From IMG/VR virus record IMGVR_UViG_3300030106_004401, positions 1 to 26,971 of that record: DNA of 26,971 bases; one strand, given 5' to 3'. The notes beneath the pieces are model-generated. The model saw only the letters and a list, made by a program, of their open reading frames with translations. It was not told the DNA's origin and searched no databases. Of the stretch, positions 6,752 to 14,387 are shown piece by piece. Origin of the DNA: a virus. The first letter of the stretch is position 1; every line of letters begins with the position of its first letter. The translations under genes and the position numbers were made by a program.

Positions 6752-8592
6752 CTTCTACCGTCTGGTCTTAATTCTAATTTTTGTGAGCCTAATCTCCAAG
6801 GTGTATCATTAACTGTATTAGTTGTGTATCTAATTTTTACTGCTCTACCTCTACCTCTAACACTTACTTTTTCTGTGGTGCTAGTAATACTTGCATTCGA
6901 CGTAACATTAGAGGAGGATTGTGGGTATTGCTCTAATGTAAGTCTAGCCGTCATAGTGTTTGCTAAGTTAGTAAAATCAGGAACTAATTTATTAACAGAC
7001 ATTAATTGATCACCGTCTGCTATCTCAACAGAGCCTGTTTCTAAAAAAGCTGTGATTGCTGTGCCATCTGCTTGATTATTGCCAGACTCATGTTCGTATA
7101 TGAAAGAAGCACCGGATGTTAATCCTAAAATGGTAGAAACGTTAGCTGTGGTGCTAGCATTATATTCAGTAGCAATAGGTTTTTCATATACATAAGCACC
7201 AAGCCAAGTAGTTCTCCCTAAACTCAATGTGTACCAAGTGCCTTCTAAATAATTATATGCAACAGCCCTATCTATTTGAGATGCGTTTGCAGAGGGGTAA
7301 TACCAAATGATCTCATTGTAAGCTGTGTTCAATCCTACAGCTATATCATTTTTATTTGTATAACTAATGTCGTCAAAAACAAAATCTTGCACTGAACAAG
7401 GCATTTTTTTAACAACACCATCATATAAATAAAATGCATCATCAGACATCCAATAAGCTATGCCGTTGACTTCTATAGCTGCGTGTTGAGCTATGAGACC
7501 TGAATTTGCACCAAGCTGTCTAAGCCCAAAGGTAAAAGGCGATCCAACAAATTGAATGCCGTGTAAGGATGTATCTGTCCACACAAGTATTTGGCCGGCT
7601 GATTTAACAGCGCCAACAATTTTTGATCCATCTGATATACGTAAAGATCCTGCCTCATTGGTAGCGACTGGTGTAAAATCTGTTGCATCTTCTCTATCTG
7701 AAAATCTAAAAAATAAATCATCCTGTGAGGATTCAGTGCCTATTGTAGTCTCTGTGCCAAAAATCAACAAATGTCTTGTGTCTGTTGAAACAAGACTAAA
7801 TCTTGATGCGGTAGGAGCATTAGATAAAGCTGTTGCCCTTGTGCCTACTCCTGCAGAAGTGTCCCAAACAAAAGTACCTCCATCTAAGACAGTAGCTATT
7901 AGATCTTCACCAAAATTATCTAATGACCAGTTTCTTCCTGCAATAACAACATCAGATGCAGAGCTTGCAGTGCCCCAAGTGCCACTACTCCATGTGTCAG
8001 TGCCCCAACCTAATCCATATGTTGATGTAGCTGGTCCTACGTTTATTTGATATTTTGCATTACCTGATCCACCACCTCCGGATGTTGAACCAGATGCTGT
8101 GCTAGTATGTGTTACTGTATAATTATTTGCATCAGTTATAGAAGTTATTTCAAATTCTTGATTCATGTCCAAACCGTCTATTGATGAAAAAGAATCAAAA
8201 GTAACAAAATCACCAAGTTTTGCATTGTGTGTGGTATCTGCTACAGAAACAGTGGTTGTACCATTTGTTGTGAAAGGATTTGTTAAGGCCTGAGTTTCAC
8301 GAATTGGAGTTATGTCATATACGGCTCCTTCGTTATAAATGTATAATTTTCTGTCTGTACCCAAGGCTAAATATCGTAAACCGTCTAATCCCATCCATGA
8401 ATGCGAGTCTCTTACGACGCCGACTATGGTTCTATTAGGATTAGGTAAATTTGTCCAGCCACCCCATCTTTCTGGTTTTCCATAATGAAACCTAACAAAA
8501 TCAGAATCTATATATTTACGATCGTCACCGGCTGAATATGCTGTGTCTTGTTTATCTATTCCAGGTCTAAATTTTAAGTCTACTAGCTGCAT
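6748..8592 (-). CDS. Large tail hub / DNA-stabilisation-like protein (P22 gp10-like, tentative)
   Basis: This 614-residue protein has repeated beta-propeller-like strands: RFHYGKPERWGGWTNLP near the start, RYLALGTDRKLYIY at 73-86, and later AGQILVWTDTSLHGIQFVG and GIAYWMSDDAFYLYDG. The early FVRFxxGxPEKxGGW pattern and the WTDxSLxxMQYxG-like segment are what I associate with the phage tail stabilisation/hub proteins of the P22 gp10 kind. A Gly-Ser linker (SGSTSGGGGSGN at 168-178) and a Trp motif (GWGTDTWSSGTWG, 195-207) separate the two halves, and the C-terminus is basic (RRDGR-like). It probably forms part of the short tail below the portal. The next gene overlaps its stop by four bases, so both are likely co-translated. 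Confidence 0.7.
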   Translation of the reverse strand: MQLVDLKFRPGIDKQDTAYSAGDDRKYIDSDFVRFHYGKPERWGGWTNLPNPNRTIVGVVRDSHSWMGLDGLRYLALGTDRKLYIYNEGAVYDITPIRETQALTNPFTTNGTTTVSVADTTHNAKLGDFVTFDSFSSIDGLDMNQEFEITSITDANNYTVTHTSTASGSTSGGGGSGNAKYQINVGPATSTYGLGWGTDTWSSGTWGTASSASDVVIAGRNWSLDNFGEDLIATVLDGGTFVWDTSAGVGTRATALSNAPTASRFSLVSTDTRHLLIFGTETTIGTESSQDDLFFRFSDREDATDFTPVATNEAGSLRISDGSKIVGAVKSAGQILVWTDTSLHGIQFVGSPFTFGLRQLGANSGLIAQHAAIEVNGIAYWMSDDAFYLYDGVVKKMPCSVQDFVFDDISYTNKNDIAVGLNTAYNEIIWYYPSANASQIDRAVAYNYLEGTWYTLSLGRTTWLGAYVYEKPIATEYNASTTANVSTILGLTSGASFIYEHESGNNQADGTAITAFLETGSVEIADGDQLMSVNKLVPDFTNLANTMTARLTLEQYPQSSSNVTSNASITSTTEKVSVRGRGRAVKIRYTTNTVNDTPWRLGSQKLELRPDGRR

Positions 8593-9212
8593 TTGACCCA
8601 GTATTGTATACTAAATCTTTGTTGAGTAAAAGATACATCTTTTCCTGATTTTGATAAAATAGGTGTAATGCAATGATTAATATAACTAGGAAAAACTACC
8701 ATAAGATTATTCCTACTTGGAATCTCTACAATTTTACCCTCGTCCATAAATAACATATCTCCACCTTCTAGCTCGTCTCCTTCATTAATTATTAAATTAA
8801 AGGTAAAAAATTCAGTGTCACAATGCCAATCATAAAAGCCCCCATTGTTATAACAGACAACATGTATTTTTGCTTGTAGGTCTTTTTTTAAAAATTTAAA
8901 AACATTATCTCTGCCTGAATTTTGCAGGAAAGAAAAGAACCCTTGGTTATAAAATCTAGTGTTCAAACTTAGTATGTTCTCATTATTTTGAGGGGTCTCA
9001 CCAAAATTAATCCAATAATCAAAACCCCCGCATGATTTATTAAAAGCAGAATATTTTTCTTTTTGTTTTGTTAAGGTGTTAACCCCATACCATTCAGGCA
9101 TTTTAAATGCATTAATGTTTTTAATTAAATCATTTTGCACGTTTTCAAAAATAACAGGTGGTAAAAAATCTTTACAAATAATTATATTTTCCGAAACGTA
9201 TTCATATCTCAT
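8583..9212 (-). CDS. 2OG-Fe(II) oxygenase (HxD type)
   Basis: This 209-residue protein carries the classic 2OG-Fe(II) oxygenase core: GGFYDWHCDTEF with H130 and D132, FNLIINEGDELEGGDMLF (138-155), NNLMVVFPSYINHCITPI with distal H180, and QQRFSIQYWV with R199 as 2-oxoglutarate-binding arginine. The complete H-x-D...H...R set makes activity plausible. The N-terminal half has a FLPPVIFENV start typical of P4H-like relatives and a Cys/Gly-rich segment (KSCGGFDYW). It starts at ATG 9212, overlapping the glycosyltransferase stop by four bases (ATGA), and its end overlaps the tail gene start by ten bases. It is therefore in the same translational chain as the glycosyltransferase; shared substrate is an inference. 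Confidence 0.85.
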   Translation of the reverse strand: MRYEYVSENIIICKDFLPPVIFENVQNDLIKNINAFKMPEWYGVNTLTKQKEKYSAFNKSCGGFDYWINFGETPQNNENILSLNTRFYNQGFFSFLQNSGRDNVFKFLKKDLQAKIHVVCYNNGGFYDWHCDTEFFTFNLIINEGDELEGGDMLFMDEGKIVEIPSRNNLMVVFPSYINHCITPILSKSGKDVSFTQQRFSIQYWVKCS

Positions 9213-9988
9213 TTTTCGACTCCTTTAAACTGTGTACCAACATTACCTCTAAAAGCATAGTTGCCATAATGTGTCATGCCAGATAAAACATCAGCATAAA
9301 TTTTACCGCCCATGTTTTGCCATAAACGACAAAAAGCGTAATCCTCTGATAGATATCTTTTTGTTTGTGGTTCTATCATGGTATCAAAAAAAGCAAAATT
9401 CCAATCTGATGTTTTGTGATAATTAAATTCTGTTTCGTGCGATTGATTTATATGTTGATCAGGTTTAAATTGTAAATTTGGATAAACTTTAGCCATTCTT
9501 TTAAAAACTTCTTTTTTTATTAACATGAAACCTGTTGGGCCATCTAAGACCTCAATAAATCCATTTTCTAATAAAATTTTATCAGGGTCTTTTACATTTA
9601 AATTATATTGTAATGATGCTGCTAAAAGTTCATCTTCGGATATATCAGGATTTTCTTTCAATCTTTTCTTAACTTTCATCCAATCAATAGTTTTTCTTGG
9701 ATATATGCCAGTGACCACTTCTTTGTCATACTCTAACATTCTTACTACAGCATCCGGATTAAAAGCTAAATCGGCATCTATGAATAATAAATGCGTGTAG
9801 TTTCCATCCATGAATAATTGAACTAATGTATTACGAGCTCTAGTAATTAAAGACTCATTACCTATTGTTGCAAATTGTAATTCTATTTTATTTGCGGCTG
9901 CTAAAGATACTAATTGCATGCAGCTTTTAAAATATTCTGTGGTAATAAGACCGCCGTAACAAGGAGTTCCAACAAATACTTTATGCAT
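9209..9988 (-). CDS. GT-A type glycosyltransferase-like protein
   Basis: This 259-residue protein begins MHKVFVGTPCYGGLITTEYF, continues with NESLITRARNTLV (44-56), then THLLFIDADLAF with the D71-x-D73 metal/nucleotide-sugar motif of GT-A enzymes. Later it has FIEVLDGPTGFMLIKKEVF (144-162) and RYLSEDYAFCRLW (211-223), where E215/D216 occupy the usual catalytic-base region, plus H240 near the C-terminus. There is no membrane segment, so it is likely cytosolic. ATG 9988 is preferred over a start 36 codons upstream because it gives an eight-base overlap (ATGCATAA) with the preceding oxygenase and begins at the family's normal N-terminus. Donor and acceptor are unknown; candidates are virion proteins, host surface glycans or modified bases. 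Confidence 0.8.
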   Translation of the reverse strand: MHKVFVGTPCYGGLITTEYFKSCMQLVSLAAANKIELQFATIGNESLITRARNTLVQLFMDGNYTHLLFIDADLAFNPDAVVRMLEYDKEVVTGIYPRKTIDWMKVKKRLKENPDISEDELLAASLQYNLNVKDPDKILLENGFIEVLDGPTGFMLIKKEVFKRMAKVYPNLQFKPDQHINQSHETEFNYHKTSDWNFAFFDTMIEPQTKRYLSEDYAFCRLWQNMGGKIYADVLSGMTHYGNYAFRGNVGTQFKGVEK

Positions 9989-10490
9989 CTTTATAAAAAA
10001 TATTAAGTGTGTATCTGTCAGTGCTTTCGCCAAATGATTGTAAATCAGAATGCATAATTTTGCTACCATTAAAAAATAAAGCTCTATTTTCAACAAATCC
10101 TATGTGTGAAGATAATTGATTATTATTAGCAAAGCCCGTGCCATTATTAAATAATGGTTCACCTTTTACAAACAGTAAAAAATTAGCAACATTACCCTTG
10201 TAGGTGTCTATGTGAAACATTGGCTCTTTGTTATTTTTTCTTACGTGAGCGCTTACAGATATTGGCTCTAAATTTCTATTAGGAAAAAAATAATTTTTAA
10301 TTAATTTTAATAAAGGATCTGTGTGAAAACTTTTGGGAAATGTATGCCTTTTGCCATATGTGCGTCCGTGAGGATCATTAACTTCGGAATATTTTAAATT
10401 TATAAAAGTTTCTTGTAAAGATTCCAATGTTTCTATTGATAAAAAATTATCAACGTACATTACAAATTCAGTATTGCTATTGTGTTGCAT
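9981..10490 (-). CDS. 2OG-Fe(II) oxygenase-like protein (small, HxD type)
   Basis: This 169-residue protein reads VDNFLSIETLESLQ at the start, then EPMFHIDTYKGN with H93 and D95, NVANFLLFVKGEP (100-112), ENRALFFNGSKIMHSD with distal H147, and DRYTLNIFY with R159. The H-x-D...H...R order and strand spacing match small 2OG-Fe(II) oxygenases of phages. It is shorter than most, with a minimal N-terminal helix region. ATG 10490 overlaps the upstream gene by 14 bases, and its stop overlaps the glycosyltransferase start by eight, which makes these two genes the most closely coupled enzyme pair in the block. Substrate unknown. Confidence 0.8.
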   Translation of the reverse strand: MQHNSNTEFVMYVDNFLSIETLESLQETFINLKYSEVNDPHGRTYGKRHTFPKSFHTDPLLKLIKNYFFPNRNLEPISVSAHVRKNNKEPMFHIDTYKGNVANFLLFVKGEPLFNNGTGFANNNQLSSHIGFVENRALFFNGSKIMHSDLQSFGESTDRYTLNIFYKDA

Positions 10491-10758
10491 ACTCTACAGT
10501 TAAATATTCTATTTTTCTAACCCAGCCACGAGGTATAGATATAGCACCTCCACCATGATTATCATCTTTGTCTAAACACCATGATCTCATAATAACTATT
10601 TTATCATCATTATTAACAACCATATATCCAACCTCTTGACATACTGCTAGTGGAGCAGAAACAATATCTTTTATGTGCAACCAACCTGTTTCTGTATCTT
10701 TAGCATCATGCCACGTAATTCTTACCATAGGAAAAGGTGTATTAGATTTGTTGCTCAT
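10477..10758 (-). CDS. Hypothetical small conserved-type phage protein
   Basis: This 93-residue protein starts at ATG 10758 behind AAGATAAGG. The sequence MVRITWHDAKDTETGWLHIKDI, then APLAVCQEVGYMVVNNDDKIVIMRSW and IPRGWVRKIEYL, suggests a compact SH3-like beta barrel. I recall similar short proteins in cyanophages and other marine phages but no assigned function. It overlaps the preceding oxygenase by 17 bases and the following one by 14, so it belongs to the oxygenase translational unit and could be an accessory or structural partner. No catalytic motif is visible. Confidence 0.7.
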   Translation of the reverse strand: MSNKSNTPFPMVRITWHDAKDTETGWLHIKDIVSAPLAVCQEVGYMVVNNDDKIVIMRSWCLDKDDNHGGGAISIPRGWVRKIEYLTVEYATQ

Positions 10759-11419
10759 CCTTATCTTTTTTTCTTTTCACTTGTACATTAAAAGAAACAG
10801 ATCTTCTTTCTTCGTCTTGTGTCCTGAATGGATAAACCATATGAGATAGCCAAGAAGGAAAAAGATAGATGTCTCCTACTCTAGGTGTTGCTTGAAATGT
10901 ATGCCCATTAAAAGTTGCAGCTTGTCCACACTGCCATTGAATATCACCTACACAAGGAAAATGATCTTCATTTTCATATTCTTTTTTTAATCCTGGAGGT
11001 ATTCTTAAATATATTACACCAGACAAATCACCATCATGAACATGTGAAGGATTAAAATCGCCCGCCCACTGTGATACAACCCACATACTTGTGATAAGTA
11101 TTCTATCTACTTTATCCGGAGATATTGTATTGACCATAGGAGGTTGCTCTAAATATTTATGTATTATCATTTGTAAAGAATTACTCATGGCAGCAAACTC
11201 AGTAGATATCATCCACGCTGGAGGATATCTTACTTCTTGTTTTACATTACCTGCAAGATGCATTGAATGATCCCAATCCTTAGACATTTTTTCACTTTCC
11301 ATAATCTCAGTTGCTTTATCATCTAACAATTTAATTAAAGATTCAGGTAATGAACCTTTGAAGATTGTGGGACCAAACGGCCTAAAGGCCTGAAATTCGT
11401 GCTGTAACTTCTCTGCCAT
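10742..11419 (-). CDS. 2OG-Fe(II) oxygenase-like protein (HxH type), copy 2
   Basis: This 225-residue protein shows the TIGR02466-like series: MHLAGNVKQEV (53-63), GDFNPSHVHDGDLSGVIYLR (120-139) with H126 and H128, then RVGDIYLFPSWLSHMVYPF with distal H193, and ERRSVSFNVQV with R206 as likely 2-oxoglutarate ligand. LAGNVK, GDFNP(P/S)HVH and RRS(L/V)SFN are shared with the protein at 3166-3822, so the two are probable paralogs. The acid that normally follows the first His is replaced by His, with an Asp (D129) directly after. The C-terminus is a charged tail (KRKKDKDEQQI). ATG follows GAAAAGGAATAAAA. It is the first gene of the - strand block, read away from the divergent promoter region at about 11450. 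Confidence 0.85.
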   Translation of the reverse strand: MAEKLQHEFQAFRPFGPTIFKGSLPESLIKLLDDKATEIMESEKMSKDWDHSMHLAGNVKQEVRYPPAWMISTEFAAMSNSLQMIIHKYLEQPPMVNTISPDKVDRILITSMWVVSQWAGDFNPSHVHDGDLSGVIYLRIPPGLKKEYENEDHFPCVGDIQWQCGQAATFNGHTFQATPRVGDIYLFPSWLSHMVYPFRTQDEERRSVSFNVQVKRKKDKDEQQI

Positions 11420-11449
11420 TTTTATTCCTTTTCAACTTAGTATTTATCT

Positions 11450-11489
11450 ATTGTCATATAACAATAATTTGCCTATAATTGTACAATTA
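11450..11489. promoter_or_regulatory. Operator-like palindromes over the divergent promoter
   Basis: Two inverted repeats share ATTGT/ACAAT half-sites. The first spans 11450-11465 (ATTGTCATATAACAAT, one mismatch pair) and covers the + strand -35 and the candidate - strand -35. The second is a perfect 14-base palindrome at 11476-11489 (TAATTGTACAATTA) that covers the end of the -10 box and the predicted start point. A dimeric repressor or activator binding both would control the two divergent blocks together. Confidence 0.45.
11451..11479 (+). promoter_or_regulatory. Strong sigma70-type promoter for the large virion operon
   Basis: TTGTCA at 11451-11456 (5 of 6 consensus) is followed by exactly 17 bases and a perfect TATAAT at 11474-11479. 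Transcription would start near 11486 and give a leader of about 68 bases to the ATG at 11554. It lies in the 134-base gap between divergent genes. A weaker - strand candidate, TTGTTA (11464-11459) with TACTAA 16 bases further (11442-11437), could serve the oxygenase block. Confidence 0.6.
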
Positions 11490-11553
11490 ATTGGCTTATT
11501 TCACAAGTCCTGCCAGCTTGCTAAAACAATCACATAAATTGCAATAGGAGATT

Positions 11554-13353
11554 ATGCTAGGTAAGTTTTTTAAAAAAATTAAAGATGTAGCGGCTGATTT
11601 AAGCCCTTTCGCAGGTATAGCAGCTTCAGCATTTGGTTTAGGTCCACTGTACTCCACATTGATTGGTGCTGGTGCTCCGTTGCTCGCGGGCAAAGGCACT
11701 AGAGAAGCATTAGCTGGAGGCATTGGTGGATATTTCGGAGGAAAGACTTTTGGAGAAAATACATTAAAAGATGTAATAACAGATAAAGCTGTAAGAACAG
11801 CTGCAGGTGAAAGATTAAAACAAGCAGCGATATTTGAAAGTTTAGGTGCAAACAACCCATTAAGAAATCTACCAGGAGTTCTAGGTGGAACTGCATTTCT
11901 TTATGGAACAGGAGCTTTTGACAGTGATCAAGCTCCAAGTAATTTAATAGAAGATTTTACATATGATCCTGATCAAAATAAATTAATTACTTCAGGTGTA
12001 TCAGATAAATTTTTAGAGGACGCACGGGAAGCAGATAGAATAGGCAATAATCCTGGTGACATTTATGAATTTTTAAGAAGTGTAGGATTGTTGAATAGTG
12101 GGGGCAATACAATGAAGTTTGATGATGGCAAAGGAACTGTTATGGGTATGACTCCACAAACACTCTCTAGAATGCCAACAACAGAGGAAAGAATTGAATC
12201 AGCAAATAGAATGGCTCAACTTGAAGGCTCTGAAGAATACGAAGCATACATGAAAAGATTAATAGAAGAACAAATTAAAAAAGGTAAACCAGAACCAGAT
12301 ACCTTTGTTTCAGATAGAGCGGGTAAAGGTAATTTTGCAATGGGTGGTGGTATTGGAGCGTTTGCAGATCCTAACGTAGTAGGTGGTGATAGAATAAATC
12401 CTACAGGTGGAAGATTAGTAGGCATGGGTTCAGGAAGACAAGATTTATTAGATGGTGAAATTGTAGATCCTAACACAGGAAAAACACAAGAAATATTAGT
12501 TAGTAATAATGAACACGTCATACCTGAATATACTTTGTTTGCACTAGGTGGAGGCGATACAGAAAAAGGTCAAAAAATGATGGATAATTTAAGAGCCGAA
12601 ACAAAACCAATGGCAAAAGAAATGGGTTATGATTTTGCAGGTGCAGAGGATGGTAGCGTTAATTATGCTCCTCTTATGGCACAAGATGGTAGACAAACAG
12701 CAATGGCTGGACCTGGTATGAATATACAAGAGATAGTAAAGAAAATGATGGCACAAGGTAAATCTATAGAAGAAATCATGGCGATTATGTCAAAACTTAA
12801 TATGGGCATGCCAAAACAAAGACCTATAACAGCTCAAGACGGCACGGGCACGGGATCTATTGGAGAGATGTTAGAAAAAATGATCAAACGACCAATGGGT
12901 GAATTTAAAATAAAAGGTGAAGATAGACCATTAGGTGACATGAAAGCAAAAATTCCTCCATCTATACCACCAACAATGAGTGAAGATGAATTGAAAAAAA
13001 GATTTGTTATGAAAGAATTTGGTATCAATCCTTTGGATGATGCTATGATTAGATTTTTTAGATCTGACCCAAGTGGATTCACAAAAATGTTTGGCAGGGA
13101 AGAGGCAGATAAAATACGTAAATCAATGAATATGAAAACACAAAAACAAATGGAAGATGAGGGTGCAGTATTTAGAAGAGATTCTGCTGAGATAATAGGA
13201 TACAACATAGCTGATGGTATTGGCACAGATGAGGTAAATGGTTTAAAAAAGATGGGTATGCAAGATGGTGATGGTACTGAATTTTTAAAGGCAGGTTTAG
13301 GTAGAATGGTAAGAGATCTAGACCAAGCAAACATGATAGCGAGTCAAATATAA
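11554..13353 (+). CDS. Large virion protein, ejection/internal type (tentative)
   Basis: This 599-residue protein starts at ATG behind AATAGGAGATT. The N-terminus MLGKFFKKIKDVAADL is amphipathic, followed by a Gly/Ala-rich apolar stretch (about 20-65) that could enter a membrane. The middle is low-complexity with Gly-Gly runs (FAMGGGIGAF at 262-271), and a segment NEHVIPEYTLFALGGGDTEKG (317-337) resembles EFVIPADVV-type phrases I know from other phage structural proteins. Short AQDG/MQDG phrases recur at about 375, 427 and 571. There is no enzyme motif. As the first gene of a run of very large overlapping genes, it is most likely a virion protein delivered with or near the DNA; this is inferred from composition and context. 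Confidence 0.65.
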   Translation: MLGKFFKKIKDVAADLSPFAGIAASAFGLGPLYSTLIGAGAPLLAGKGTREALAGGIGGYFGGKTFGENTLKDVITDKAVRTAAGERLKQAAIFESLGANNPLRNLPGVLGGTAFLYGTGAFDSDQAPSNLIEDFTYDPDQNKLITSGVSDKFLEDAREADRIGNNPGDIYEFLRSVGLLNSGGNTMKFDDGKGTVMGMTPQTLSRMPTTEERIESANRMAQLEGSEEYEAYMKRLIEEQIKKGKPEPDTFVSDRAGKGNFAMGGGIGAFADPNVVGGDRINPTGGRLVGMGSGRQDLLDGEIVDPNTGKTQEILVSNNEHVIPEYTLFALGGGDTEKGQKMMDNLRAETKPMAKEMGYDFAGAEDGSVNYAPLMAQDGRQTAMAGPGMNIQEIVKKMMAQGKSIEEIMAIMSKLNMGMPKQRPITAQDGTGTGSIGEMLEKMIKRPMGEFKIKGEDRPLGDMKAKIPPSIPPTMSEDELKKRFVMKEFGINPLDDAMIRFFRSDPSGFTKMFGREEADKIRKSMNMKTQKQMEDEGAVFRRDSAEIIGYNIADGIGTDEVNGLKKMGMQDGDGTEFLKAGLGRMVRDLDQANMIASQI

Positions 13354-14387
13354 TGTCAACAGAACAAATAGTAACGTATAGAAAACCAGAATTTATAGAA
13401 AAAGCACAAGCTGATTTAATTAAAGCAATTGAAGATTTTATTGTTAAACAAGCAGCTCAGGGCATTCCTGAAAGGGACATCGTAGGATTATCTCAAACAC
13501 AAAAAGATGCTATAGAACAATTAAAAAAAGGGTTAGGATCATTTGATCCTGCTTTAACAAAAGCATTAGATGCTATTGAAAAAGGCACTACAGTTGCTGG
13601 TGAAACAAGACCAGATTTTACTACTAAAGGACAACAATTAATAGACTCGGCCATAGCGACAAAATTTGATCCTACAAAAGACATTGATCCATTTATTAGT
13701 CAATATGATAAATTTGTTATTGATGAAATTAATAAACAAGCAGCTCTTTCAGAGAAAAAAATTGATGATGCTGCTACAAAAGCAGGTGCATTTGGCGGAA
13801 GTAGAGAGGCCGTTGCCAAAAGTTTGGTAGATGAGGCAAGATTATCAGCAATAGGTAAAACAAAGGCTGATACTTTTGATAGAGCATTAAAAGCAGCTCT
13901 CGGTACTTTTGGTCAAGAAGAAAGCGAAAAACTTAAGGGTGCTCAATTAGCTCCATATTTTACATCTGCAGATTCAAAAGCACAGTCAGATCAAGCAAAA
14001 TCTTTGTTTGCGGGTGCTCAAGTTGGAGGTGGTTTAGCTAAAATAGCAAGTCAATTAGGGTTATCAGACATATCTGCATTACTTGGTGCAGGTTCGTTAG
14101 AACAAAAAGCAGCTCAAGATGCAGCTAATATTGAGTTTCAAAATATTATGGCTGCCACAGATAGACCTTTATCTTTGTTTGGATTTTTATCAGATGTTGT
14201 TAGTGGTTTACCATCGGATCAGGGAACACAAATTAGACAGCAATTTGGCAGTGAAACTTCACCTTTACAAACTGCTTTAGGTTTTGGATCTGCAGCTTTA
14301 GGATTTCCTGGATTAGTCAGAGATGGCGGTGACATGGGTATGATAGAGAAAGGGATAATGGCATTGCAGCATGGAAGTAAATCCTAA
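13353..14387 (+). CDS. Virion protein, probably internal
   Basis: This 344-residue protein begins on the last base of the upstream stop (TAATG). It is largely alpha-helical with Ala, Lys, Gln and Asp (QADLIKAIEDFIVKQAAQG, EINKQAALSEKKIDDAATKA), then a Gly/Ala-rich second half (LFAGAQVGGGLAKIASQLGL, ALGFGSAALGFPGLV). The C-terminus VRDGGDMGMIEKG echoes the QDG phrases of the preceding protein. Helical Ala-rich proteins beside giant virion proteins are typical of podovirus internal core components. I do not recognise a named family. One-base overlap upstream and 17-base overlap downstream put it in a single translational chain. Confidence 0.65.
   Translation: MSTEQIVTYRKPEFIEKAQADLIKAIEDFIVKQAAQGIPERDIVGLSQTQKDAIEQLKKGLGSFDPALTKALDAIEKGTTVAGETRPDFTTKGQQLIDSAIATKFDPTKDIDPFISQYDKFVIDEINKQAALSEKKIDDAATKAGAFGGSREAVAKSLVDEARLSAIGKTKADTFDRALKAALGTFGQEESEKLKGAQLAPYFTSADSKAQSDQAKSLFAGAQVGGGLAKIASQLGLSDISALLGAGSLEQKAAQDAANIEFQNIMAATDRPLSLFGFLSDVVSGLPSDQGTQIRQQFGSETSPLQTALGFGSAALGFPGLVRDGGDMGMIEKGIMALQHGSKS

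Noticed and set aside
7556-8050. A 164-codon + strand open frame.
   Set aside because: It lies wholly antisense to the tail protein gene, is low-complexity Val/Pro/Ser and lacks a ribosome site.
9989-10096. A 36-codon extension of the glycosyltransferase.
   Set aside because: It is out-of-frame coding sequence of the upstream oxygenase; the enzyme's normal N-terminus starts at the ATG at 9988 with an eight-base overlap.
12834-13334. A 166-codon - strand open frame.
   Set aside because: It is antisense to the 599-residue virion gene, with Ser/Pro/Phe/Ile-biased composition and no start signal.
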